Source of the DNA: Salvator merianae
Lineage: Eukaryota > Chordata > Lepidosauria > Squamata > Teiidae
Length of the DNA stretch: 64,000 bases
NCBI GenBank assembly: GCA_003586115.2
Contig: QVOM02000112.1
Location: 104,131,531-104,195,530, forward strand
Direction of reading: 5' to 3'
Part shown: in pieces, positions 46,491 through 59,242 of the stretch
Layout: each line of letters begins with the position of its first letter
Position numbering within the stretch: position 1 is the stretch's first letter
Program-made: the position numbers and the translations under genes
Notes under the pieces: model-generated
What the model saw: the letters and a program-made list of their open reading frames with translations, nothing else
Told to the model about the DNA's origin: nothing
The model's database searches: none

Positions 46491-46700
46491 CTACAGGTTT
46501 GTTAATTTGTATCTCTACCCTACCCTACTACCCTATAGCACTCAGAGCAGCTTGCAAAATGTAAAAAAATATAAAAGCAAAGTTAAAATATACAATGATT
46601 TTTAAAAAAATTAAAAAACAAGAATTGAAACTTCAGAGGGGCTCTCTAGAGTTGAATGGCAAGGTGAACAGATATGCTTTTAAATACTTCCTAAAAAAAC
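46490..46700 (-). mobile_element. L2-type LINE 3' UTR fragment
   Basis: It contains TTGTATCTCTACCCTACCCT, CAGAGCAGCTTGCAAAATGT and GCTTTTAAATACTTCC, the antisense form of a LINE tail. Confidence 0.5.
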
Positions 46701-47169
46701 AAAAGAAGGAAACTTGCCGTATATGTGGATTTGTGTATTGCCTGCCCAAGTTTCCCCCTTGCTTCTGCAGGTAATCTGTTGCTGCATGTATTCACATCTG
46801 CTGGGTTAAGGACATGAGCCATAGGCCAGAGAACCTGAATAGTGTTTTTCATGGAATGGACTTACTTTTTGTCTTCATCTTTTGAATATTTTTATACTTT
46901 TGTTTTAATTTAATAATGTATTTTTTGTATTGCTTATATTGTACTGTGTTTTTTGTTTCATTTTATGTTTTGGTTGTAAACCACACTCAACAGTTTTCTT
47001 TGGAAAGGAGGTACATGTCCTTCCAGAAACTTGATCCTATGATCCATTTCATCCATTTTTTTTGTCAAGTGAAGCAATAATAACGCAGTTACCAACAATC
47101 CAAGCCCCAGCCATGGCACAAATGGCCCCATCTTCCCATCCCTTCAGGCATCCTTATTGATTGTCAATA

Positions 47170-48560
47170 AGGTGTGATAGAGAGTATCAGTGGACCATGC
47201 CATGGATGTAATGTGGGTTGGATCATCAAGGGCTACAGTCTGGGCCCCACTGCCCACTTTCTTGAGTTGCTATGGAATTTGACCTGGGGTTTAGCCCTAG
47301 GAGGTAGTAAGGGAGCTGATGATGATGAAGGTGACTACGTTGGTTTTGAAATTGAAGGCACTGGTGGAATGTGGTTGTGGGCACTGATTGGAGCCATGGA
47401 CCCCTTGAGAGAAATTCCCTCTTCTGCAGATAGTGGTGCTGGAGGTGCTGCTGTGGATGGAGGTCTATCTAAAGGATCTTCTCCCTAAGACTCTGCATCC
47501 TTCTGGTCATTATCCTTACCTGAGTCACATTCTGCCCAATCAAGGCCAGGTAGTATGCTTCTTCCGAACATAGAGAGAATTCAGTTTTCAACTCAAAGCA
47601 ATTAAAGCCACATCAAACTAATGGCATTAAGTCTTTGGATAGCCTTGAAATGAGGAACTTTGCTGATGATGGTAAGTGTGGATTCAATAGGATGAGAGTT
47701 GTCTTGCTTTTTCCCATGCTTGATATTTGCCTTGCCAATAGTAGAAGGAGATTACCTAGCTGTTTCCCATAGTCCAGTGTGACCTGACACCTGCCCTGTC
47801 CAATATGCTAGATATTAGCTAATTAGGAAGAGATGAGGGTCACTTGCTTTGCTATTCTCCGGAGTAGGGGCAAGTGGAAACCTGGCAACGTTGACAAGTG
47901 TCCTGACATTGGAAAGATTTGGGGAGGATTACCTGCCTTGCTGTTGCCCAGGGTGAGTTATTAACAGAACCCTCTCTGCAGATAACTGCAAGTAGGAAAA
48001 CACTACAGTAGGAAGGGGGAAGCTTGCCTACAGTAATCCTAATACTGTGAGAGCACATCAGAAGCCTCATGAGTATACGTCTGCTAGCATGGAATAAGAT
48101 ATAATGGGAAATGGGGCAACAGTAGATAGCAAGACAAACTAATTAGTGCAGGCTGAATGCATCTCCCTGAAATCACCCACAGCAGATGGAAAGAGGCCTC
48201 AGGGTTACCACAGGGTTGAACAGAAGAACAGGGACCCCTGGTTATCTACCTCCTTCAGTAACCCACACAAGTAGCCCTTTGCTATTGCCCTTGAGAAAGA
48301 ACTCAAGGAACACATCCACTTCTTTGATTGTCCAGTAAACCACCATCCTAGGCACCATGATGCCAATGTGGAGTTTTGATATGTCCTGCATGTCCAAGAT
48401 TGGTACCAAAGAACACCAAGAAGCATGCCTGTACACTGGTCTCAGAGGGTGCACAAATGGCACTCTGAGATTGTCAGGTAGCTATTGGGGGAAGTCTGTG
48501 AAACAGTGGGATGAGGGATGAAGTACCTCCCAGCAACACTAATACACTCATTTTCCATGC
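47170..48560 (-). pseudogene. Possible Myb/SANT-like protein remnant
   Basis: The minus strand in 48463-48242 reads MVVYWTIKEVDVFLEFFLKG, which resembles the first helix of the Myb/SANT-like (trihelix) domain carried by PIF/Harbinger-type elements and domesticated relatives (W-T-x-x-E-V-x-x-x-L). Further on, STCPYSGE recalls the TCP-(Y/F)-Y block of the same proteins. The frames between are broken. The family call is weak and rests on short motifs. Confidence 0.3.
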
Positions 48561-48616
48561 ACCCCCAGGAAAGTGCATGTAGGAAGCCTATAGGAAGCTA
48601 TGAAATAGCGCATGTC

Positions 48617-48678
48617 TACACAAACACACACAAACACACACAAACACACACAAACACACACAAACACACACACATATA
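48617..48678 (+). repeat. (CAAACACACA)n microsatellite
   Basis: Five to six exact 10-bp units starting at 48621, running into a short CA and TA tail. The regular spacing is a tandem repeat, not a CRISPR array. Confidence 0.95.
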
Positions 48679-49079
48679 AATGACTGGACGGTAGCTCCAT
48701 CCTCTCCCTTGGAAACCCTGTTTTGCGGTGGAAACCTTAAAATAATTGCAAAGCAAGTATTCATGCATTCACACCCATCCAGTACACTAGAGATAGATGA
48801 ACATTACAGAATCCAAGTTTACTTCACTCTTCTATTGTCAGAAAAAAAGAAGACCCAATGGCAAGCTAATAATAGGAATGTTAAAGCAACTATACCAGTG
48901 TAATCCTCCTTCAAATGGCAGTCCCCTCCCCCTGGATTCCCAAACAAATCTGGCTGCTCCCTTCTTCACAACCCTCCCCTTTGCTCCCTGCCTACTTTGT
49001 TCCACCACCCTTAATGCATTAATCCAAAACCTCCAGTGGAACATCAGTGGAACAGTGAGTGTGCACGTCTATGGGCCTG

Positions 49080-49520
49080 TTCACACGTGAGTGTTAGTGA
49101 ATGTCCGGATACTCACTAGCACAGTGCATCTGCATTTTGTGAAGGCCCTAGCAATCAGGAGCGTCTGCAGGTTACTAGCTGTGGACAACTAAATTGATGT
49201 CCATAGTTGTACCGGGAACAGCTGAACTGCTCCCAGTAAGCAGCGTTGGCACCTTCTTCTGGGTGTGAATGCTGCAGGATGAAGCATGGTGCAGCTGCGG
49301 CTGCACAGTCAGATACCGCGTCCGCTGCTGTCATGGCAGCAGCCGGACGCTTCCATGTCTGCTGTCATGGCAGCCAGCCAGCATTTGCACTATGCGTGCT
49401 GGAAGGCCGGTTCTGGGCTTTTTCAGCCCTCATAGTGTGAATGGCCACCTCATTGCCTAGTCTGTTCCACCTTAGAATGGCATAATTATCCCATTCTAAG
49501 GTGGAAAGTGTGAAAAGGCC
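49080..49520. mobile_element. GC-rich terminal-repeat element, full length
   Basis: The left end GGGCCTGTTCACACGTGAG and right end GTGTGAAAAGGCCC are inversely related. The body is CpG-bearing and contains GCTGCTGTCATGGCAGC and a short internal palindrome (CCACCTTAGAATGG). It is closest to the 13.5-kb copy. Confidence 0.65.
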
Positions 49521-50239
49521 CTCTGTCCTTCACAAACTTTGTATAGTGCAACACAGGAGCAGGTTCGTGAGGTGATGTTCTCCTCAACCACCTCCAGTGT
49601 GCCATGCAGGCACTGTAAGGGTGGCATTGGTTCTTTCATCAGTGCTAGGAACTGGACCGTAGATCCAGCGTTTGCTTGGCATGAAGAGACAAGAAGTAGC
49701 AGTTAGTTTTAATTAGGCTAGCTCTGTGTTTCAAGGCTGAAGAGTGAAAAGCAAGCAAAGTATTCTGGGATGTTTGTACAAAAGACCGTGGGACAGAATT
49801 CTGAGAGGGCAAGAGGTGCAACCATATATTACTCTATACTTTCAGAGATGTGATTTCTTATCAATAGACCAACATAGCTGCTTTGTATAGCACTGCTGCC
49901 TGTCTACGAACAAGCGCAGTCACTGGTGGACACAAGGACTGTGTATGTACTGTGGGCAAGTGGCCGTATGGCTGCAGATGAAGCCTAACATAACCCAGAC
50001 CTACCACCCAAGCCAAGCCAGTAAAAGATTCTAAACTGAAAAGTAAAAACCCTATCTCCGTAGACACTACACTCAAGATGACCAAACAACCGAAACAGCT
50101 AAAATCTGTAGACAAGGCTGCAGAGTTGGGAAACAACAAAGTCCTACTTGAGTATGGGGCCGCGTGCAGGACCCAATCCCAAGATGCCTTGCTACCACAG
50201 CTGGAGCTTTGCTTAAACATTTAGTACAGTCTGGCTACA

Positions 50240-51400
50240 TTTTTTTTTTCTTTTTCTTTTCTTTTTTTATTGATAAATAAAATAATTTCTTACAGAAGGA
50301 AAGAAACTCAAAATAAAGGACACAAGTCAGTCATATCACAGAATTCTTGTTCCAGTTCTTCCAATATTCACATTCCTTCATATTTCTCAAGATTGCTTCC
50401 CCCATTCCCTTCTTCTCCTACCCCCCTACTTTCCCCAAATATTTGGAAGGCCATATCTATATTTTCTTTCGATTTTTTCCCCTTTACTTGGCTATCATAT
50501 TCTAACTTCTCCCATGTCTTTATCAATGAGCTTGCCCCCATGAATCTAGCATATATTGCCATTCTTTCTCTGATAATGCCAATTTTTCTCTGATCTGCTA
50601 TGTAGCAATGCCATTATTCTAATTCCCATTTAGCCAGTTCCTTCCAGCTACTTACCATGGCTGCATGCGCTGCCATAATCAGTTTCTACTTAAATATTCA
50701 TCCTCTTTGCTGATACACACTTACTTGCAGCAACGTAGAAGCAGATTTCTTTGGTCCATATCTATTTTGACCGAATATTTTATTTATTCCCTCAACTACT
50801 TTAATCCATTTTTTTGTGTTTCTGGGCATTCCCAAAACATATGTAAATATGTATCCTTTTATTACATTTGTGCCAGAACTTTGGGCTTATTTTCTTGGGC
50901 ATGCCAGCCAATTGGCATGCTGTTCTGTACCATTATCCTGAAATGTTCAAGCCCATTTCCTTCATCCTATCATGTTTATTTCTCATAAACATATTTTCAT
51001 GTTCTTTCTCTATATTTATAGCCAAGTCACTTTCCCACTTTCAGACATTTTTCTGTTTCATCTTTGGCTTCTATAATTAATCTGTAAATTTTGCCACTTG
51101 TAGCCCTGTCTTCTTGAATTACAGTTTTAACTATATTTTCAAAAGTACTGTTTGGTCTTCTTATCATCACTTGTCCCTCAAAATGAATTTAATTGTCTTC
51201 ATTATTTGCAGCCAATTATGTTTCCCTAATATTGGCTCTAATTTTTCCTTGGTTCTCCTTTTTTTCCCCAAAAAGATCCTCGCTCTAAATCCTTGATCTT
51301 TTAATTTTTTTATTATACTCCTGTGCATCTCCAGCAGCTCTTGAAACTCCCAAATGCATATTCAGCTGCATTGTAATCTTAAAGCATTATCAAAGTAAGT
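50240..51400 (-). mobile_element. L1 3' end, ORF2 C-terminal part
   Basis: The minus strand near 50850 encodes HMFWECPETQKNGLK, the standard C-terminal cysteine block of L1 ORF2. The body is frame-broken. The A tail appears as the T run at 50240-50270. Confidence 0.8.
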
Positions 51401-52379
51401 CTGGGCCAGTTTGAGATTCTTCCCCAAAAGCTTCATTAGCTACTAATGAATTGAATAGGTAGCATCTTGCCACAGTTAGTGCCAGGACCTGAATTCCATG
51501 AACAGTGATGGCTGAGTTGCCTGGTACAACAACACCCACTTCTGTTGTGGAAAATGAATGTTACAATGCCCTAAACAGACCCCTAAAGCACTGCTAAAAA
51601 TTAGTTATTCCTGTTCAGGATCACTACAGTCTTCTGGATAGGAATAAAAATCTATATCAACAAAGCATCTGCACAGTGCAGGAATCTCATAGTTCCAAAC
51701 CCTGGCAACTTCTGTAAGAGAGGGAAAAGAGAGATAGGGTAGGTTAGGGGGAAAACAGAAGGTGGCATATGGGAAGAGGAGGTATTGCAGACGCAACCTC
51801 TTGCAAAGGCTTCTTTTATGCGAAGGTGTGCATGTCTGTGGACAGAATAGAAGAAAAAGGCAACCCACTTAGTTGTGCCAGCTCCCCAGAGAACACCACA
51901 TGCCAGAAGAGAATCATCTCCATATCAAAGCAGATATCTATTACCAGTGATTTTCAAACTCAAAACTGCTTGGCTACAGCCCTGTAGCAGGCAGTGTTTG
52001 TACATTCCTAGATTGTTCTGGCTTCTTCATGATATCCAGAAATATTCATTTCTTGTTTCCCCCACGAGGCAACCATGGAATTATCCCATCAGTTCTTTGG
52101 GTTAAGATTAAGGAAGGATAGACTGAAGGCACAGAGGAGCAAAATATTTGCCTCTTTGTTTCCCCCAGCAGTATCCTTGTAACATGGATCTATAGCAGAG
52201 ATGTCTTTCCTGAAGTAGTTGTCAGCACCAGTGATGAAGCATCTGCTCCTGGTGCAGAACCTCTTCATGCTCTCCATGCACAGTTTTGATGTACCTTACC
52301 AACATGGCTACTAGGTCATTGCATGCCAAAGATGAACGCAGCATCTTCCCCGATGTGTAAGCAAAAATGGGCGATTTTG

Positions 52380-52885
52380 CATTTACGGGAGTGGAACAGT
52401 ATAATTAGCATGGTTTGGGCCGGTCAGCATCAGGTAGAGTGAGATGCATTCACACCCGTTGGTGCTGGAACGCCCTGGAAGCCTACCTGCACCGGAAGCA
52501 GTGGAAATGGGAGCGCACTAGTGCGCTCGACGGCTTCGGAATGGCTGCTAGGGTCCGGACACTGGACCAAATGCTGCAGTTTGAAGCCAGTGATGGCTGG
52601 CTTTGGACCGCTGGACGGCGCATGTGCGGCTGTGCCATCCCCGCCCTGGCACTGCTCCAAATGCGGAAGTGGTACAAATGCACTACTCCCAAACCTCACC
52701 TGATCATGCTAGTCAGGTTCTGGACTGCTTTTTTCTTTGCCAATGCTACTTAGCTTCAGGTGAGCATCTGGTGTACTTCGGTGAGGTTCAGGCCAGCTGG
52801 AGTCGTTTGCTGGTGCGAACGCTCCGTACTAGGGAACATCCTGAAACGTTTTATTTTCTAAGTGCAAACAGGCCCCATGTCTCAT
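52380..52885. mobile_element. GC-rich terminal-repeat element, third copy type
   Basis: A CpG-rich island of about 500 bp in AT-rich surroundings. It ends AAGTGCAAACAGGCCC, related to the GGGCCTGTTCAC termini. Overlapping open frames on both strands share no recognisable domain. Confidence 0.5.
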
Positions 52886-53525
52886 GAACTGTGGAAGTGT
52901 GGGAACAGAACATTTGTAGATCTGTAGATCCCATGGCATGAAAAACAACAACAAAAATGCAGAAGGGGTAGAACTGCTATTTCATCGGCCAGAAACAATG
53001 GATGGCAAGATGGGAGGAGCACATTGGTGGCACAGAAATTAATGCAGCATGAACATGAGGTATTGCTGGAAATGAGCAGATAAGAATGGATAGGAAGGTG
53101 CTCCAATAAGAAAAGATGTCTGCATCATGAAGTCAAAATTGGGTGGGGGAACTTTTATTCCATCTAAATGCCTTGGATGCACTGTACATACAGTAGCTAG
53201 GGCCTAGAAGCAAGTGTGAGTGGAGATCACTCTCAGGTAAAGTGCAGGAGTGGTTAGTCCAACTGGTGAGATGGAGGATGAGGCAACAAGTGAAGTGGTG
53301 CCAGGATTCAGCATAGGTAGTGCTAATGGTAGGTGGAACATTATATGACTGCATTTATGTGTAAACTCACATGAAAATTAGTTCCCATTGTCCAATCCAG
53401 GAATAAGAACACATAAGAAAGAAGAAGGGGCAGTAGACTCAAGCACAGAACTACTAGGTGTGGTGGAGTGCTGCCCACTTTGTCCTTATGGACCAGTCAC
53501 CACAATAAAGTGCCTGTTTGTACTT

Positions 53526-53882
53526 GCTGGCCTGGTATGATATAGTTGTACCATATCAGGCCAGTAAGGATCAGGGTAGTGGCGGTCATTCGCACTTCAC
53601 GTGCTGGAAAAGCCCCTACTTGGCCAGGGCAGGGTAACATCCAACACGTGTCTGGAAGTTGTCATGGCAATCTGGACACTGCACACAACCACAGTCATGC
53701 CTCCACTTCCCCCTTGCCATGCTGCACCTGGAAGACAGTGTGGATGCTGCTGACCATGAGTCCACTGCTGGATGGCTCCAAGGCATCCTGCCACAATTTC
53801 TGGAGAGTTGCCGCAGTTCTGGATGGGCTTTACCAGTGAGTGGGTCAGCAATCGCTACAAAGTAAGTATGAACAGGCCCAAA
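53526..53882. mobile_element. GC-rich terminal-repeat element, fourth copy type
   Basis: The right end reads GTATGAACAGGCCC. The body has GTCATGGCAATCTGGACACT and CACTGCTGGATGGCTCC. At the left it abuts GGCCTGGTATGATAT and a nearby complement. Confidence 0.45.
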
Positions 53883-53889
53883 GTTTTAC

Positions 53890-54560
53890 CTCATCTTGGA
53901 AATAGCTGTATGGAAATAGCTGGCGTGTACAAACCGTTTTAGGATTTATAATAGAGTACTGCATGGCAGAGAAATGCTTTACAGAAACAAAATATAAATG
54001 TGGAAGCCATTACCTTTGCTACTGTGTGCAATTAGCAGTATGTTGAAGCGGGGGCATCTGAACACATTTTTAAAAAGTTTATCTTCAAGTTCTGAAACAA
54101 CTGCAAAATAAACTGTTCACCCAGAATGAGCTCCTATTTACTGAGTTTTCTTCTGAATCAAACTTTACGGATGCCTGTGTGGTTGAGAGACTAGATTTTC
54201 TAATGGAAGCGCTGACAGACCTTTACTTATAGTGCTATAGAGTGTGCCCCTGTAATTATTCAATTGCCTAATTCCATTTATCTTCCATGAACCATTATGG
54301 GCCTGCTGACACGTTGAAGCTTCCACAGGAAACAGCACAATGTGCAGGCGAGTCTAATGGACTGCAGGCAAAGTCAGTTAAATGGAAATAAGGTTTATGC
54401 CTTATTTTCAAAAGCTATTATTTTATAAATGAAGGCAGGTGGATGCATTTACATTATTAGGATAAATATTTATGAACTGTATCTCTGATACTCTGCATTA
54501 TGAAAGCATTAACTTCCACATAAAAAACATTACAAAGAACAATCCACTTCTGAGTATATT
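53890..54560. other. Repeat-poor AT-rich block, candidate conserved non-coding DNA
   Basis: No transposon text is seen. TGTAATTATTCAATTGCCTAA around 54250 has the look of homeodomain-type sites. Support is stylistic only. Confidence 0.25.
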
Positions 54561-54789
54561 TTGATTATGGTATTGATTATGGTGTTTCTCACACAAAAAT
54601 CACAATACTGCATGATCCTAGAAATCAGAGCCTGCTATTCTCTCATTCTAATGGTGTTTGTTTTTTTGTTTTGTGGGTAGGTTTTTGGTGTGGGGGGTGT
54701 ACCTTACATAAGCAAAGAAAGTGTGATTGAGAAGCAGAAACTGAAAACTAAACGAGCATACTTCTTCAGAAACAGCAAACTTTCTGGCC

Positions 54790-55135
54790 CTGTCCCGATG
54801 GGGGAAATATAGCGCCATTATGGCTGCAGTATGGTGGGACTGCCACAAGTATCTATGGCAAAAAAAAAACACCCCACAGCTACTATCTGCCTCCCTAAAA
54901 TGCACGATAGCATATTTCAGGAAAAACCAAAGCTTGTGGCGGGTTTTCCCAAAATAGTGCTATTACTTACCTTCTGGATCAAGCCTTCATCTTCACTGTA
55001 ACCACTACACATGTACAGGGGCCAAAAAGTGCAGCTGTGCATGCACAGTGGTGACAACATGCATATGTATGAATATGTTGTACTGGTGAAATAACCAGAT
55101 GCACATGTCACTAAAACGTGCACAGACAGAACAAA
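54790..55135. mobile_element. Possible distant relative of the 39.5-kb element
   Basis: It contains GCGGGTTTTCCCAAAATAGT, GGGGCCAAAAAGTGCAGCTG and ATGCACAGTGG, recalling the antisense of the long foldback-tailed family (GGTTTTCCC, GGCCAAAC). Ends are not found. Confidence 0.35.
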
Positions 55136-56379
55136 CCCCCATGCTGTCTAGGCAACAAATGAGTCTTCCAGAGGTTTTTTTTTTTTTCCAGAATATCACT
55201 TGCTGCCGTGGTATTCAGCCACTGTCTGGAACCGGTTTCTGTTATCTAACAGGATTAATTTTCCATTTCTGTTTTCACACAAAAACGTTTAAGAAACCAT
55301 TTAATGTACTTTGTCACAGAAGTAAGGGCCAGCAGATCAGCACTTACTTTTGTTTATTCCACTGAACTGAACAACAAGGTAGTGGGACTCACTCTGCAAA
55401 GAAATTCTCCATGGAAATGACCTTTTTATTTTAGATATGGATATGTAAGTGCCACTGAGTTCAGCTCATCTCCTGGCAACTGGCAAATCCATGAACACTT
55501 CCTGGCAACAAAAGTTTGCAAAATTCTTCTAGGACATTGTTTTAAAAAAAACTTCCTTATTTTGGCCTTCCTTCCAAAGTGGTAAACAGACCCAAACTGC
55601 CTGACTTCAGAATGATCAGACAAGACTGACAAGTGGCATAATACCACTCTCTCAACCTTTAAAACAAATTCAGTTTAACAGCAGATATAGTACCCTCCTG
55701 AAGCTGTGCCTGGTGGCAGAATCCTTTTGAAAGATAATATAGGTGTATTTGCTTCTTCATAGGATATGGAATGGCTTTGTGATCCTCTGAAATCAGTTGG
55801 TCTTAAGTCACTCTACTGCAAAAAATTGGGGACTTATGGCAACCAACTTTTCAAGCTGGATCCAAAGTAGAAGCCTGGACTTCTTGTAAATAGCCCACAC
55901 AGAATTCCAAACGATATACCAGACCAGGGGTACATGTGTGAATAGCACACAAGCTGTGATCCGGTATACCGTGTCCGAGATTTCTCTGAGCACCCAACCT
56001 CTGAAGTTAGGCTTGGCCAGGTCATTTACTTGGGCCAGGCTGCCTGATTTGGGTTAGTGCAGTGTAGACATCTTGTGCTGTTCAGAAAAGCTCTACCATT
56101 ATTTTTGTTAAAAGAAAATAGAGTGGTATTTTTGCATTTTGTTTTCTTTTTAAGTGCTTTGTCTCATGAGCAGGAACTCCAGGCATGGTGTGGTCACAGA
56201 GAAAAGGGGGAGGAACTTTGAGAGAATAAAATCTCTCTATGTAAATTACACATAGTTTTACTGTGTATAACATTCTCATTCCTTTAGCTTAATCACATTC
56301 ATTCAAATAAGCTAATAAGAATTAAATGTGTTAGAAAATCCCATATATATAGCTTTTGCTTTGGTATTTATTTTCTTCT

Positions 56380-57300
56380 AATGTTTAAACACTGATGATA
56401 TTAGAGGAAAGAGTATAAGTCTGCCAGTTTCCCCCTTCTGCTGCCATTTATTGCTGTTTATGTGAATATTATTTATTATGGTGTTTCTATCTTCCTAGTC
56501 ATTTTCTGAAGCATTTTGTTTTCTTAATCTTTGCAAGAAACATGACAACATTTAAATTTCTTTACGATTAGGCTGGGTTTAATTATGACCATTGCCTAAT
56601 ACCAGCCTGTTTTATCTGCCTTAGGTCAGAAAGAGCCACCAAGCTCACAATTTCATCAAGAGTTGTTTTTCTATCTGACGTTCGCTATGTTCAGAATGTT
56701 AATAGCTACTATAGCAGAAAATGAATAGGCTTGGTGGAGCCACTTGAAATATAGAAAAATGGCCCAGACATTAAAAAAGATAAAAGGGAAAAGGGCAGTA
56801 ATGAATTTAGAGGAAAATGAACATTAATGGCCCTAACATTACTCATGTTCCACATAACAAATTATTGGAAGTCTGTCAAGCACACCAAATTACCTACTCA
56901 TCTGCTGTTGTGAAGCCCTTTGGAGCCATCCAAAACCAGCAAAAGCAAGACAATTTGAGCTAATTTTACTATTTATAACAATAGAACAGACCATTAAGAT
57001 AAATTAATGTCATTATCAAGTTTCTATGAAAATGACAAATACCGCTATTTCGAGCAGCTTTAGAAGCTGTTGACTATAATGAAATCTGCTCTACAGGTAC
57101 TAAAAAGAAACACTCCATGTAATTATTTTCTAGTAGCTTGTTTGTTTCCTTCCCATTCATTTGCTTTCACCACAATTAGTTCTGTACACAATACGTGGTA
57201 ACTAAACAGTCAACACTACGCAGCATTAGGACTAATTGGGCAATTAGGAGGCAGTTCCCATCCTTTTAAGCCCTAAAGAGAGGTAGGAGTAAACATTCTT
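56380..57300. other. Longest repeat-poor block, candidate conserved non-coding DNA
   Basis: Over 900 bp show no repeat text, no long open frame and many short AT-rich sites (TTAATGG, GTAATTATTTTC, CTAATTGGGCAATTAG). In a region otherwise about half covered by transposon remnants such a gap is notable. A regulatory role is inference. Confidence 0.3.
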
Positions 57301-57565
57301 CAAACCACAATAACAGGGCCACACAGACCAAGATTGTCCATGTTTCAAGGAATACAAAGTGGGAGAAGAAATGAAGTGCAAATCAAATGCTCTGCTTAAA
57401 GCAGCAAAGAAAGCAACTATTAATTAGATTATCTGACTGATTATCCTCAAAGCCTTGAAGCAAATATCTTTCCTAAAACAGGAAGCCTTAAGACATTGAT
57501 GACAATCCTTTGTGGTTTCTTCCAGGGCAATGTTTTTAAGCTATGTTCCATGGAATAGAGTATTC

Positions 57566-57766
57566 TGTTGTTGTTGGATACCACCAAGTTGTGGCCCACC
57601 CCTGGTTGACTGCATGGGTACCCTGATGGGCACTTTTGTGCACTTTTCTTGGCAGAGATACAGAAGCAGTTTGCCCTTGTCTACCTTTGGGGCAAGCCTG
57701 GGGATTGAACTGGTGACACTGCTTTCCAGACAGCTTGCTCTACCACTGTTCCACAAACAGTGTGCA
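57566..57766 (-). mobile_element. tRNA-Ala-like SINE, full length
   Basis: The minus-strand head at about 57740-57766 reads TGTGGAACAGTGGTAGAGCA. The B-box image GGATTGAACTGG is at 57700-57712 and the tail GTTGTTGTTGGATACCACC at 57568. Confidence 0.85.
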
Positions 57767-57959
57767 GGTGTGCTGCAAGCCACCAAAGTCCTTGCAGGCA
57801 GAAGCCTTAATGCCTTGTTATCATCTGGATTGGTTCTGCTGAACAAGCTACGGGAAAATGTATCACATGTAACCTGTATGTCCTAACTGTGGCTGCATCA
57901 GGCCACACACTTGGGGAGACTAAGAGAGCCCAAACAAGTTTTTTCAATGTTCTAGGATC

Positions 57960-58215
57960 ATAAGATGTTGAAGGACACCATAGCTTACTGCCAAAAAAAC
58001 ACCCCCCAGAGGCCTCAAGGCATGGGGGCATGGGGGTTCAGCTGCACAGCTTGTGTGAGCTTTGCAACCACATTGTGGCCTACTCTGGATCAGCACTGTC
58101 AGTGCAGATGGTCTTATCCTACCCATGCCTCCCCACAATCCAGATCAGTGGATCGGGCTAATCCAGACCCACTGAACTGGATCTAGAGGAGGTAAGTGCA
58201 GAAAGTGCCACATAA
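57960..58215. mobile_element. Partial GGACCTTTCTGCACTTACC element
   Basis: It ends GAGGTAAGTGCAGAAAGTGC, the right terminus of the 44.5-kb family, and carries ATCCAGATCAGTGG and GGCATGGGGGC text. The left end is absent. Confidence 0.55.
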
Positions 58216-58696
58216 GGATGTATCAGGTCAGGTCATGATCATGGTTCCCAAAGAATGGAGCCAGCTCAAGAACTTCTTCATTCTTTGATTCAAAGCCAAG
58301 GCTGTGCTTTTCAAAGCATTCAAAGATGGCCACATCTCTCTTGCATGGGGAGACAGCCCTAGGAGCACAGTGAGCATTTATCTCCCCTTACTCATTCTTG
58401 GCTGCCCCTTCCAGCCTTCACGGAGCCTGGAGTTGGGGGCACCCATTGCTGCATCAGGATATCCTGTGTACCTGTTGTTAGCTGCTTAACCTGTTTTTTC
58501 TTCTCTCTAGTTGCCATTGTCCAACTAGCATGGAGTGAAGTTTGTCCTTTCTGTTTGGACAGAATGTAAGCTAATGGCTCTTATACAGGACTGTGTGACT
58601 TCCACTTTTGCTGCCTTTTGCAACTGATGCTGATTATATGCATCTGGTTTGCTTTTTATCTCTCAATTTTTAATTTTTCTTCTGAAAACAGCCTGT

Positions 58697-58824
58697 GGGC
58701 CCAGTCACGTCTACGTTTTAATCCAGTTTCGGTCCACTTTCAGACTGAGAGAACACATCAATGAAGTAATAAGTTATTACTTTATTGATGTAATGAATGA
58801 AGTTATTACTTCATTACTTCATTA
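58697..58824. mobile_element. Left half of a GGGCCCAGTCAC element
   Basis: It begins GGGCCCAGTCACGTCTACG and runs through the first palindrome arm, then degenerates into ATTACTTCATT units. It stops exactly where the 418-bp duplicated block starts. Confidence 0.7.
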
Positions 58825-59242
58825 TTCTCCCAACACACTTTTAAAAAGTTGCATGTAAAACCTGGATTATATTGATTTGCTCCCACTCTCCATTCTAAAT
58901 TCATAAAAAGAAAAAAAGGAAATACCATCTTGCCTTTCCCTGAAATTCCCACCCAGACTTCTATGAATCCATATTTATGGTCACAACGTGGAAATAAAGC
59001 AGATGAAGGTAAGGAACACACTTTCAGAGTGGAAAAAAGCACTCTACAGAAGTGCAGATTACAAAGGTTACAATCCACATTTGCCTTGAGATTTCTCCTT
59101 TAGGGGCCTGGTCACACCTAAGTTTTAATCCAGCTTCAGTCCACTTTCAGACTGAGGATATATCAGTGAAGTAATAAGTTTTCTTCCAGCATTATCTAAT
59201 TCAGAAAATCCACCTTTGGGTTAGATAATGTGGAAAGAAAAT
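58825..59242 (+). repeat. 418-bp duplicated block, copy 1
   Basis: Identical to 59924-60341 except at 59209 (T here, C there), at a constant offset of 1,099 bases. It contains unique sequence and the first part of a GGGCCCAGTCAC-type element with its TAG flank (59101-59103). Confidence 0.93.

Noticed and set aside
48617..48678. Regular spaced repeats suggesting a CRISPR-like array
   Set aside because: The unit is 10 bp with no spacers, in a vertebrate genome. It is a microsatellite.
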